Below, one piece after another: positions 7,538-15,517 of a DNA stretch of 47,384 nucleotides. How positions within the stretch are numbered: the first letter of the stretch is position 1; each line of letters starts with the position of its first letter. Below the pieces are notes generated by a model. It saw nothing but the letters and a program-made list of their open reading frames with translations. It was not told where the DNA came from and ran no database searches. The position numbers were made by a program, and so were the translations under genes. This DNA is from CAYLQA01 sp964385695 (GTDB taxonomy: Bacteria > Desulfobacterota > Desulfobulbia > Desulfobulbales > Desulfurivibrionaceae): assembly GCA_964385695.1 (NCBI GenBank), contig CAYLQA010000030.1, positions 1 through 47,384 of the forward strand. The letters run 5' to 3'.

Positions 7538-8536
7538 CTACCGCGCCATGGGCTGGATGACCTTGTCCTGCAAAGGCTCCGCCTTGACAACGCGCTGCTC
7601 ATCCCCTTGCTGAAAACGCACCTCAACCTCAGGGCTGCCGGCAACCTTTTTGCCGTAACGAGCCATGAGCCCGGCGGCAATAATAAAATCCTCTTCATTC
7701 GTTACATAACGCAATACAGCTGTGGGCCCTGGCCGCTCAATAATTTTCACCAGAAACGCATCGTCCGGGCAGTGTTCGGCAACCTGGGCGTTTTCCTCTT
7801 GCCGCCTGCCCATGGTCAACCAGGCACCATGGGGCAGCTCAAACTGGCGGCCAACCTGTAGCAACAGCATGTCTGCCACAGAGACCTCTTGGTGCTCTGC
7901 ATAGAACCTCTCGAAACGCTTACCCAAAGTCAGATCAGTGAGCACGCAACCACCTGCCGGGCTGGGATAATCGCTGATGCCAAACTCTTTGGCAAGGTCC
8001 ATCTGTCCCTGCCGACTGCGACCGCTTAGGGCCAGAAGTTTTTCCCGGTCAACGAGCCCATCCAACTCAGGCTTGGTCGGAGGCAACAATTTTGCACATA
8101 AGGGTCGGAGTAAAATATCATCACAGCCGCTGTCACGCTCTATGATCCGCAGTGTATCTTTACGCTGGGACATGGGTCGTTGGCCAACCACCTCTCCGGA
8201 GATAAGAAAAGAGGCATCATACTCTGGCAATAACCGCTTGGCCTCTTGCATCATCATGATCTTGCAATCCACGCAGGGATTAAAATTCTTGCCATACCCA
8301 TGGGGCGGGTTGCGTAACATATCCATGTACTGTTCGCTGATATCCCGCACCACCACATCAATGCCGTACTTTTCCTTGATGCGCCGCACATACCCTTGCT
8401 CATGGGCAAGGAGATCATACTCGAAAAAGGGGGTGACAAACTTGATGGCCTGAACCCGAATGGATTGGCTCATAACAACGCGGCAGGCCAAAATACTGTC
8501 CAGCCCGCCGGAAAAAAGAGCGATTGCCGATACCAT
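7538..8536 (-). CDS. PP-loop ATPase with C-terminal NFACT-R-like domain (tRNA thiolation type)
   Basis: The 332-residue protein begins with a PP-loop pyrophosphatase motif (SGGLDS, residues 9-14) as in the tRNA thiouridylases MnmA and ThiI. Conserved cysteines occur in NPCVDCK (about residue 85) and PAGGC (about residue 195), candidates for persulfide transfer or metal binding. The C-terminal third (about residues 220-330) resembles the NFACT-R RNA-binding domain, a fusion known from bacterial PP-loop proteins. The likely function is activation of a tRNA base by adenylation followed by sulfur insertion, but the exact base is unknown and it is not a canonical MnmA or ThiI. It follows recN with only six bases between, so the two are probably co-transcribed. 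Confidence 0.7.
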   Translation of the reverse strand: MVSAIALFSGGLDSILACRVVMSQSIRVQAIKFVTPFFEYDLLAHEQGYVRRIKEKYGIDVVVRDISEQYMDMLRNPPHGYGKNFNPCVDCKIMMMQEAKRLLPEYDASFLISGEVVGQRPMSQRKDTLRIIERDSGCDDILLRPLCAKLLPPTKPELDGLVDREKLLALSGRSRQGQMDLAKEFGISDYPSPAGGCVLTDLTLGKRFERFYAEHQEVSVADMLLLQVGRQFELPHGAWLTMGRRQEENAQVAEHCPDDAFLVKIIERPGPTAVLRYVTNEEDFIIAAGLMARYGKKVAGSPEVEVRFQQGDEQRVVKAEPLQDKVIQPMAR

Positions 8537-8542
8537 AATGTT

Positions 8543-10210
8543 TTATTGATTCCTGCTGATAAGTTCTTGGGCATAGGCCAGAGTCTGATCGGTGATGGAG
8601 TCTCCGTCCAACATTCTAGCAATTTCTTGTGTTCGGTCTTTGGGGGCAAGTTGTGAGATCATTGTGCAGGTCCGCGCATCAACAACCTGCTTTTCAACCA
8701 GATAATGCCCGGTGGCAAATGAGGCAATCTGTGGCAAGTGGGTGATACAGAGGACCTGATGATGGCTGGAAAGCTCCTTAATTTTGCGGGCAACTGCCTC
8801 TGCAGCCTTGCCGCTGATACCGGCATCCACTTCGTCAAAGATAACCGTGGTCACCTGATCTTTTTGGGCAAGAATGCATTTCAGGGCCAGCATAAGCCGG
8901 GAAAGCTCTCCTCCCGAGGCAACCTTGGCAAGGGGCTTGGGCGCCTCACCTGGGTTGGCGGAAAAGACAAACTCGGGCTGATCCCAGCCATGCCTGGTCA
9001 GTTTCTCGACCACACCCTGCCCCTCTTTAAATTGCACTGTAAAATCCACACCGTGAAAGCTGAGCGAGCTCAGCTCCTGCTGTACCCGTTTGCCTAATTC
9101 TTCAGCCACGGTCTTGCGAGAATCTGAGAGCTTCTTTGCCGCAGCCAAGACCTCTTGTTCCTTTTGCGTAGCAGATGCTTGCAACTCATGAAGCCTATCA
9201 TCAAGGGCTTCAATCTCATCGAGCTCTTCACGTGCTTTTTGCCCAAAGGCGATAACCGCATCAAGGCTTTCACCGTACTTTCGTTTCAATCGCTGAATCA
9301 GATCGATACGCGCCGTTACACTATCAAGGCGGGAAGGATCATTGGGAATCGTCTCAAGATAATCTCTCAGCTGCAGTTGGTAATCCTCCAACTGAAAACA
9401 GTGGCCAGCAACCTCTTCGCTCATCTCGGAAAGGCTCTGGTCAAATGCTGCCATCTGTTCGAGATTTTTCCGTACCTGGGAAAGCTGGTTGCCCACGGCA
9501 TCGCTGAGCAGGTGATAACTTTTCTGACCAAGGCTGGTCAAATCATCGGAGGCCCGCAATCGATCCCGCTCTTGGGTTAACTCCTCGTCCTCACCAGGCA
9601 CAAGCTGCGCCTCTTCAATTTCCTTACATTGAAAGTCGAGAAAATCCTTACGTTGCTCTTTGTCCTGCTCCTTGGCAAGAAGCTCCTGATACGCCTTGCG
9701 AACCGCATACCATTTTTCATAAAGGTCTGCCATTCCATCGCGCTGCGGCAGGAGATCCCCTACCACGTCAATAAAATCCAGGTGACTTTTTGCATGGAGC
9801 AGTTGCTGGTGATCATGCTGACTGGCGACACTGAGCAGGTTTTCCAAGATCTCGCCAACCAGTTTGGCAGTTGCGAGGCTCCCGTTAATAAAATACCTGC
9901 TTTTACCTTTTTGCGAGATGTTGCGTTTAATGACAAGCTCTTCGTCAAACTCAACGCCCATCTCGCCAATACGCTCAACAAGGGTTGTATGGCTCGCGTT
10001 CAATTCAAAAAAAGCCTCAACCGAGGCTGTCTCCGCGCCGTTTCTTACCCAGGATGAGGCTGCCTTTCCACCACCGAGCAGATGAATAGCCTGCAGGATA
10101 ATAGATTTTCCGGCCCCTGTTTCCCCGGTAAGCACAGTGAGACCATCGGCAAAAGAGACATGCAGCTTATCGATTAAGGCGAGGTTGGTAATGATCAGTT
10201 CTTTCAGCAT
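8543..10210 (-). CDS. recN: DNA repair protein RecN
   Basis: RecN is an SMC-like ATPase acting early in double-strand break repair. The 555-residue length is normal. The N-terminus reads MLKELIITNLALID, as in most RecN proteins, with Walker A GETGAGKS at residues 29-36. Long coiled-coil arms occupy about residues 150-380, interrupted near the tip. The C-terminal head carries the ABC signature ASGGELSRLMLALK and Walker B with the following VIFDEVDAGISG. A promoter-like TTGCAA-16-TATAGA sequence lies immediately upstream on the minus strand, but so close to the ATG that it would give an almost leaderless transcript. I see no LexA box of the E. coli type. The PP-loop gene is immediately downstream. 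Confidence 0.96.
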   Translation of the reverse strand: MLKELIITNLALIDKLHVSFADGLTVLTGETGAGKSIILQAIHLLGGGKAASSWVRNGAETASVEAFFELNASHTTLVERIGEMGVEFDEELVIKRNISQKGKSRYFINGSLATAKLVGEILENLLSVASQHDHQQLLHAKSHLDFIDVVGDLLPQRDGMADLYEKWYAVRKAYQELLAKEQDKEQRKDFLDFQCKEIEEAQLVPGEDEELTQERDRLRASDDLTSLGQKSYHLLSDAVGNQLSQVRKNLEQMAAFDQSLSEMSEEVAGHCFQLEDYQLQLRDYLETIPNDPSRLDSVTARIDLIQRLKRKYGESLDAVIAFGQKAREELDEIEALDDRLHELQASATQKEQEVLAAAKKLSDSRKTVAEELGKRVQQELSSLSFHGVDFTVQFKEGQGVVEKLTRHGWDQPEFVFSANPGEAPKPLAKVASGGELSRLMLALKCILAQKDQVTTVIFDEVDAGISGKAAEAVARKIKELSSHHQVLCITHLPQIASFATGHYLVEKQVVDARTCTMISQLAPKDRTQEIARMLDGDSITDQTLAYAQELISRNQ

Positions 10211-10342
10211 GAAGCAAATCTATACTGTTTTATTAAAAGATTGCAAGATCTCTGTCTGACTCCCAAACACCACTCACAAGTTTACTGGAACAATTACTGG
10301 CTTTTGGCAGTCTTGCTCACTATAGTATCAACAACACATTCT

Positions 10343-10363
10343 CGGTGTGATCAAATCACACCG
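10343..10363. promoter_or_regulatory. Perfect 9-bp inverted repeat, CRP/FNR-like operator candidate
   Basis: CGGTGTGAT (10343-10351) and ATCACACCG (10355-10363) form a perfect palindrome with a CAA centre. The TGTGA...TCACA half-sites resemble those bound by CRP/FNR/HcpR-family regulators, although the spacing is one base shorter than the E. coli CRP consensus. It lies 43 bases before the proposed start of the M48 gene and between divergent recN and M48 genes. An operator for one of them is the simplest reading. Confidence 0.45.
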
Positions 10364-10405
10364 CTATTTCTGTTAACCAGCTGTCCACTCTCATATTCCG
10401 GCAAA

Positions 10406-11842
10406 ATGACCGAGCAAAACAAACAGATAAATTTGGCCCAAAGCCTGCGCAGACTAGGTTCGATTATCCTGTGCCTTTTTGTTGTAACTGCGCCTTTGCA
10501 AATTTCCACCCCGGCCCAGGCCTTTACCATTGGCGAGGAAAAAGAGGTCGGTGAAAAACTGTTATCCATCATCCGTAACGAGTTTGAGTTGCTGGATGAT
10601 CCTGACATTACAGAGTATATCAGCAAACTCGGCAAGCAGACATTGAACTTGGCAGGCCCGCAATTTTTTAATTACCACTTCTTTGTCATCGATAATAAAG
10701 AGTTCAATGCCTTTGCCGCCCCGTCAGGACTAATCTTTATCCATTCAGGCCTTATTGAAATTTGCGCGACCGAAGGTGAACTGGTGAGTGTCTTGGCCCA
10801 CGAGGTTGGCCATGCAGCCAGTCGACATGTTGCGGACAGGCTCAAAAAATCAAAGTCCCTGAACATGGGAACCACGGCCATGATGTTGGCAGGACTGATC
10901 ATGGGGGCGGGAGATATTTCCGAGGCATTGATTGCCGGATCAATGGCAACCAGCGCCACCATGAGCCTCAAGTTCAGCCGCCAGGACGAGGAGGAAGCGG
11001 ACAGGTTAGGCTATAAATGGATGATAGCGCAGAACAGGGACCCCAAGGAAATGGTCACCATGCTCAAAAAAATGCGCAGGGTGAGCCGCTACCGCCGCGG
11101 TCGGGTGCCAACTTATCTCCTGACCCATCCCGAGCCGGAGCTACGCATGGGCTACGTAGAAGATCGAATTCACTACGACATCCACCGCCAATATCCTCAA
11201 AACGACGAGTTTGAGTTCCAGCGTATCAAGTACCGTGCCCTGACCTTGACTAAGGACACCCATACCCTACTGCCAATTTTACTCAAAAAAACCAGGGAAA
11301 CCCATGACGGCGGAGATATCACCATGGCCTATTACGGTTTGTCCCAGGCATACCGCATAAACAGAGATTACCAAAAGGCTATTAAAGCTCTGAACAAGGT
11401 CATGGCAAAATACACAGACCGTCATATCCTGCAAACCGATCTGGCCAGAATCCATATGGAATCCGGCAATCATGCAAAAGCGCTCCAAATTCTCACAGAG
11501 GTCAACAAAAAGCACCCTGAAGATCTCTACAACACATATTTCCTAGCCAGAACCCTACAACAATCTGGGGATGAGGACCGTGCAGTCAGAATTTATGAGA
11601 ATCTCACGGAAAAATTGCCAACTTATTCGCAACTCTACTATGACATCGGGCAGATACGGGCCTCTCAGGGTCACAAAGGCCTTGGTCACTTTCGTTTGGC
11701 GCAATACAATTTTTATGAAGGGAACAGTAAATCAGCCAACTACCACCTGCAGCAGGCTCTAAAAATTCTAGTCGAGGGTGATCTAAAGAGAAGGCAGGCC
11801 CAAGAACTTGCGGACAAGATGAAAAAGCTGGAGAAAATGTAG
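10406..11842 (+). CDS. M48 family metalloprotease with TPR repeats (BepA-like)
   Basis: This 478-residue protein is a periplasmic zinc metalloprotease of the BepA/YfgC type, implicated in outer-membrane protein quality control and LPS transporter assembly. From ATG 10406 a signal peptide runs to about residue 39 (cleavage near TPAQA). The peptidase domain contains the zinc motif HEVGH at residues 132-136 and a third ligand region, DEEEADRLGY, near 194-202. The C-terminal half (about 270-475) consists of TPR-like helical repeats, as in BepA. The frame is open back to 10241, but that extension has no signal-peptide logic and includes the palindrome at 10343-10363, so the internal ATG is preferred. 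No strong Shine-Dalgarno is visible at either start. Confidence 0.88.
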   Translation: MTEQNKQINLAQSLRRLGSIILCLFVVTAPLQISTPAQAFTIGEEKEVGEKLLSIIRNEFELLDDPDITEYISKLGKQTLNLAGPQFFNYHFFVIDNKEFNAFAAPSGLIFIHSGLIEICATEGELVSVLAHEVGHAASRHVADRLKKSKSLNMGTTAMMLAGLIMGAGDISEALIAGSMATSATMSLKFSRQDEEEADRLGYKWMIAQNRDPKEMVTMLKKMRRVSRYRRGRVPTYLLTHPEPELRMGYVEDRIHYDIHRQYPQNDEFEFQRIKYRALTLTKDTHTLLPILLKKTRETHDGGDITMAYYGLSQAYRINRDYQKAIKALNKVMAKYTDRHILQTDLARIHMESGNHAKALQILTEVNKKHPEDLYNTYFLARTLQQSGDEDRAVRIYENLTEKLPTYSQLYYDIGQIRASQGHKGLGHFRLAQYNFYEGNSKSANYHLQQALKILVEGDLKRRQAQELADKMKKLEKM

Positions 11843-11849
11843 CAGAAAG

Positions 11850-13403
11850 CTATTTTCGGCTCCGAAGCTTCCTGATGGCCATCACGGCAAAGTCCCTAAA
11901 AAGACGCGTTGCCTTCACACGGCTGGCATCAAGTTTGGGCCGCCCTTTTTTGCGATCAAGATAGATGAGCCCGATGGGGTTATCATCCAGGCAAATCGGG
12001 AACAGATACACCGTCCTGTCTTTAACGTAATATTTCAGACTATCAGGAAAAGCCTTTGGCGTGTTGGGCGGGATAGCCATATCCTTGCAGCCTTGTATGG
12101 CCTTGGGGATGACAAAAGCATCCTCGGCCAGATCATGCTCAAAAGAAGTCACCTTTTCAGGATCTATCTCACCTAAACCGAAACGGCCGATCAACACTCG
12201 TCTGGTGGGCTGCACGCTTATAATTGTCAACAACACCCGATCAAAACCGATTCCGCGGTACAATCCTTCCAACAAGTTGATATAAAAATCATTGAGGTTA
12301 AACGGCCCCATAAGGGTCTCGGTAATATCATGGATAAAATCATTGATGGATTTATCCTGACTGATGGGAAGCTCTTCCAATTCCTGGATTGCTTCCCCTT
12401 GCCTTTCTTCGGTGCTAGCCTCCTCGGCAGCCAACTTCTTTTGTTTTTTCTTCTTCTTTTTCGCAGCGGCCTCAGGATCTTTTAGTGCCTCTTCAACGCT
12501 GCGCAACCTGCTCCTGATTTTCAGCTTTGACAGACCATAGCGTATGGATTCGGAGATGTCTTCGGAGGCTTCAACACTCTTGTTGACCATCTCCACGGCC
12601 TCTTCCTTGTTCACAGAGAGCATCTCTCCATAACGGCCGATCAGATCGTCAAGTTCTTCGTCATCACATATTTTTTGTACAAGATCATTGGAAAAATTTG
12701 CGATGTTTTGAAGGTATACCTCGGTATCATAGCTTCCGCTGGGAATCCCGGGGTCCTTTTCCATGGAAATAACTACTTTGTCAGAAAGATTCCAAAAATT
12801 CGCAACCTCCACCCCTACTTCGGTAAAGGTCAACCCGTCCAAAACCTTTCTTGATGCCGCCTCTTCTGGTCTGCCGGCCTCAACCATATCCTCAATTTCA
12901 CGAAGCATATCAGGAAGGTAAATGCAGACAATAATCTTGCCCAGGCTGTGTAAAAGTGAGCAGATAAAGGCTTCTTCCGGAACAACTTTGAGGTTTTTTT
13001 CTACCGCTAAATCCCTGGCTTGAAGAGCGCTCAGAAAGGAACGGGTTAAAATTTTGCTGATCCCTTCCTTTTCAACACCAGATTTAATGAAGTCCTCAAA
13101 CAAGGCTATGGCCATGGCCAAATCACGAACAGCATCAAAGCCAAGAATTGTTACCGCTTTGGATATGGAATTCACAGGCCGCCCAAGAGAATAATATGCT
13201 GAATTAACAACCTGTAGGACTTTATTGGTCAGGGAATAATCTTTAAGAATAACCTTAGAAAGCTCATAGGCCGCACTTCTGCTGCTATGAGTTAAGGAGA
13301 TAAGTTCCTGGACATTGTGAGACATGGCCGGCAATTCGCCCATGTTCATTTTTGCGAATATTTCTGCAAGCTTACCACTTGGCTGAGGAGTTTCTTCTGT
13401 CAT
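11850..13403 (-). CDS. HDOD-domain signalling protein with C-terminal GAF-like domain
   Basis: The 517-residue protein has an HDOD domain (about residues 15-215), recognisable from the S-x-A-Y-E-L-S-K-V-I-L-K-D-Y-S-L-T-N-K-V-L segment and the later LLHSLGKI motif. HDOD domains are HD-like but generally lack the full metal-binding set and act as signalling scaffolds. A lysine run (about residues 313-325) and an acidic Glu-rich linker follow, then a GAF-like domain (about 370-515). The gene is divergent from the FHA/kinase/PP2C operon and shares its promoter region. Its first 265 bases are also present as an extra truncated copy at 14179-14444, created by the tandem duplication. An adaptor role in the same Ser/Thr signalling system is inference. 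Confidence 0.85.
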   Translation of the reverse strand: MTEETPQPSGKLAEIFAKMNMGELPAMSHNVQELISLTHSSRSAAYELSKVILKDYSLTNKVLQVVNSAYYSLGRPVNSISKAVTILGFDAVRDLAMAIALFEDFIKSGVEKEGISKILTRSFLSALQARDLAVEKNLKVVPEEAFICSLLHSLGKIIVCIYLPDMLREIEDMVEAGRPEEAASRKVLDGLTFTEVGVEVANFWNLSDKVVISMEKDPGIPSGSYDTEVYLQNIANFSNDLVQKICDDEELDDLIGRYGEMLSVNKEEAVEMVNKSVEASEDISESIRYGLSKLKIRSRLRSVEEALKDPEAAAKKKKKKQKKLAAEEASTEERQGEAIQELEELPISQDKSINDFIHDITETLMGPFNLNDFYINLLEGLYRGIGFDRVLLTIISVQPTRRVLIGRFGLGEIDPEKVTSFEHDLAEDAFVIPKAIQGCKDMAIPPNTPKAFPDSLKYYVKDRTVYLFPICLDDNPIGLIYLDRKKGRPKLDASRVKATRLFRDFAVMAIRKLRSRK

Positions 13404-14178
13404 TATGTATGCTATTATCTCCTGGGACTGATAAAAAATTATACCCTCATATCTTCAACCATGAGTCAAAGATGCTTTAATTATACAAAATTTTTGAAAA
13501 AAATCTAATTCATAACCTTTTTTTTACTCCACAGGCACAGCAGAGTGTGATAATCTCATTATTGAAAGATTTTTCATGCAACGTTCTGATATAGTGAACA
13601 AAATAGTAATTTTGAGTTGCGGTGAATTGAAACGATGATTCATGTTAGTTTTTTTCCTTCGAGCGTACAAGAAGACTTGTAAAATCGGGCGGTAAACTGC
13701 CGTTGTAAATAATCCCAAGGGAGTAAAACCCATGGCCGGGCAAAGTATGATTGATCTGGGAGACTTTACCAAGACTGACTGGACCATCATGTTGAATGAC
13801 CGGGTAATTACCCGTTTCACCATACATGAAGGGACAAAGCTCACCATTGGTCGCAGCACCGATGCGGATGTTGTTATCGACAACACTGCCATTTCCCGCC
13901 ACCATTCGACCATCGAGCTCAGAGATGGCATGCATTATATCGCTGATCTCAACAGCACAAACGGCACTACCGTAAACGGGAAGAAAATCACCTCAAAATC
14001 ACCGGTCACGGAAAAAGACGTCATCTTTATCGGCAAATTTCGCCTGACCCAAACACCAGTCGATGCTCAGGAAGAATCATCTTCCTACGCAACATCAATG
14101 GATCTTGATGAGGAGACCGTTTTTGTCAGTGCCCAAAAACAGCAGGCATTTGCACCTCCATCAGATCAGGCGGCAGAC
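13138..14178. repeat. Tandem duplication, copy 1 (1041 bp)
   Basis: This segment is repeated directly and apparently without mismatch at 14179-15219 (offset exactly 1041). It spans the 5' part of the HDOD gene (minus strand), the divergent intergenic region and the first 149 codons of the FHA gene (plus strand). Sequence left of 13138 and right of 15219 does not match across copies. The junction GCAGAC/AAGCCAAG shows no clear microhomology and no insertion-sequence ends. Confidence 0.95.
13404..13731. promoter_or_regulatory. Divergent HDOD/FHA promoter region, copy 1
   Basis: These 328 A/T-rich bases separate the HDOD start (minus) from the truncated FHA start (plus). They must carry the HDOD promoter, since this copy is the one attached to the intact HDOD gene. 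Poly-T and poly-A runs are present, and AAGGGAG lies about nine bases before the FHA ATG as its ribosome-binding site. I find no confident -35/-10 pair and no RNA gene. Confidence 0.5.
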
Positions 14179-14235
14179 AAGCCAAGAATTGTTACCGCTT
14201 TGGATATGGAATTCACAGGCCGCCCAAGAGAATAA
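13732..14235 (+). pseudogene. Truncated FHA-domain protein (duplication fragment)
   Basis: This 167-residue frame is the 5' part of the FHA gene as cut by the tandem duplication. Residues 1-149 are identical to the full-length copy at 14773 and include the first FHA domain (T-I-G-R-S near residue 40, S-R-H-H near 60, N-S-T-N-G near 78). The remaining 18 residues come from antisense HDOD sequence and are unrelated. The second FHA domain is missing. It keeps its ribosome-binding site and upstream region, so it could still be expressed as a soluble single-FHA protein competing for phosphopeptides, but it more probably is a by-product. Confidence 0.85.
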
Positions 14236-14444
14236 TATGCTGAATTAACAACCTGTAGGACTTTATTGGTCAGGGAATAATCTTTAAGAATAACCTTAGA
14301 AAGCTCATAGGCCGCACTTCTGCTGCTATGAGTTAAGGAGATAAGTTCCTGGACATTGTGAGACATGGCCGGCAATTCGCCCATGTTCATTTTTGCGAAT
14401 ATTTCTGCAAGCTTACCACTTGGCTGAGGAGTTTCTTCTGTCAT
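14166..14444 (-). pseudogene. Truncated HDOD gene (duplication fragment)
   Basis: This frame encodes the first 88 or so residues of the HDOD protein exactly, then runs through the duplication junction into antisense FHA sequence and stops four codons later (ending LSAA). Most of the HDOD domain, the linker and the GAF-like domain are missing, so it is unlikely to function. It overlaps the 3' end of the truncated FHA gene on the opposite strand and keeps a full copy of the HDOD upstream region. Confidence 0.85.
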
Positions 14445-15219
14445 TATGTATGCTATTATCTCCTGGGACTGATAAAAAATTATACCCTCATATCTTCAAC
14501 CATGAGTCAAAGATGCTTTAATTATACAAAATTTTTGAAAAAAATCTAATTCATAACCTTTTTTTTACTCCACAGGCACAGCAGAGTGTGATAATCTCAT
14601 TATTGAAAGATTTTTCATGCAACGTTCTGATATAGTGAACAAAATAGTAATTTTGAGTTGCGGTGAATTGAAACGATGATTCATGTTAGTTTTTTTCCTT
14701 CGAGCGTACAAGAAGACTTGTAAAATCGGGCGGTAAACTGCCGTTGTAAATAATCCCAAGGGAGTAAAACCCATGGCCGGGCAAAGTATGATTGATCTGG
14801 GAGACTTTACCAAGACTGACTGGACCATCATGTTGAATGACCGGGTAATTACCCGTTTCACCATACATGAAGGGACAAAGCTCACCATTGGTCGCAGCAC
14901 CGATGCGGATGTTGTTATCGACAACACTGCCATTTCCCGCCACCATTCGACCATCGAGCTCAGAGATGGCATGCATTATATCGCTGATCTCAACAGCACA
15001 AACGGCACTACCGTAAACGGGAAGAAAATCACCTCAAAATCACCGGTCACGGAAAAAGACGTCATCTTTATCGGCAAATTTCGCCTGACCCAAACACCAG
15101 TCGATGCTCAGGAAGAATCATCTTCCTACGCAACATCAATGGATCTTGATGAGGAGACCGTTTTTGTCAGTGCCCAAAAACAGCAGGCATTTGCACCTCC
15201 ATCAGATCAGGCGGCAGAC
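14179..15219. repeat. Tandem duplication, copy 2 (1041 bp)
   Basis: Identical direct copy of 13138-14178. It carries a 5' fragment of the HDOD gene on the minus strand (14179-14444), the whole divergent intergenic region and the start of the intact FHA gene. Every stretch I compared by eye matched, so the event is very recent, under strong conversion, or an assembly artefact. Confidence 0.95.
14445..14772. promoter_or_regulatory. Divergent HDOD/FHA promoter region, copy 2
   Basis: Second copy of the 328-base divergent region, here feeding the intact FHA-kinase-phosphatase operon to the right. The FHA ATG at 14773 is preceded by AAGGGAG at the same distance as in copy 1. No further gene or RNA structure is seen. 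Confidence 0.5.
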
Positions 15220-15510
15220 GAAGTATTCCGTCTTACCGTATTGGAAGGACCTGGCTCCCCGTCAAGCCTGTCCCTGGACGCGAAAAGCAGTGTCAAAATA
15301 GGCAAGGACCCCGGTTGCGATATAATCATTCGGGGCTGGTTTGTTGCCGGTGTCCAATGCTACATCGTTAGCAAGCAGGATAAATACTATATAGTCCCAC
15401 AACGTTCCTGGGCCAACACCAAGCTGAACGATGTCATCATAAAAAATGAACGCATGCTACGCCGAGGCGACATCATCGAAATTAAAAAGGTGAAAATCAG
15501 GTTCAGTTAA
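14773..15510 (+). CDS. Protein with two FHA domains, intact copy
   Basis: This 245-residue cytoplasmic protein carries an N-terminal FHA domain (about residues 18-108, with T-I-G-R-S, S-R-H-H and N-S-T-N-G, the usual phosphothreonine-binding positions). A divergent C-terminal FHA-like domain (about 152-245) reads K-I-G-K-D-P and N-T-K-L-N-D at equivalent places but lacks the usual S-x-x-H. FHA domains recognise phosphothreonine peptides. The gene is seven bases upstream of the kinase gene and is followed by a PP2C phosphatase, so it is the likely reader or substrate of that kinase. The start is supported by an AAGGGAG ribosome-binding site. A truncated twin lies just upstream because of the duplication. 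Confidence 0.9.
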   Translation: MAGQSMIDLGDFTKTDWTIMLNDRVITRFTIHEGTKLTIGRSTDADVVIDNTAISRHHSTIELRDGMHYIADLNSTNGTTVNGKKITSKSPVTEKDVIFIGKFRLTQTPVDAQEESSSYATSMDLDEETVFVSAQKQQAFAPPSDQAADEVFRLTVLEGPGSPSSLSLDAKSSVKIGKDPGCDIIIRGWFVAGVQCYIVSKQDKYYIVPQRSWANTKLNDVIIKNERMLRRGDIIEIKKVKIRFS

Positions 15511-15517
15511 CCATTGC

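Noticed and set aside
7977..8453. 158-residue plus-strand ORF within the PP-loop gene
   Set aside because: Shadow of a well-supported minus-strand gene with no recognisable features.
10241..10405. N-terminal extension of the M48 protease
   Set aside because: It would bury the palindrome in coding sequence and displace the good signal peptide that starts at ATG 10406.
13645..13935. Minus-strand ORFs of 96 and 135 residues opposite the FHA start (and identical ones at 14565-14976)
   Set aside because: They are antisense to the conserved FHA domain and to its leader; duplication makes them appear twice.
13138..15219. Transposon or insertion sequence as cause of the duplication
   Set aside because: No terminal inverted repeats, target duplications or transposase at the borders; it is a plain direct tandem duplication.
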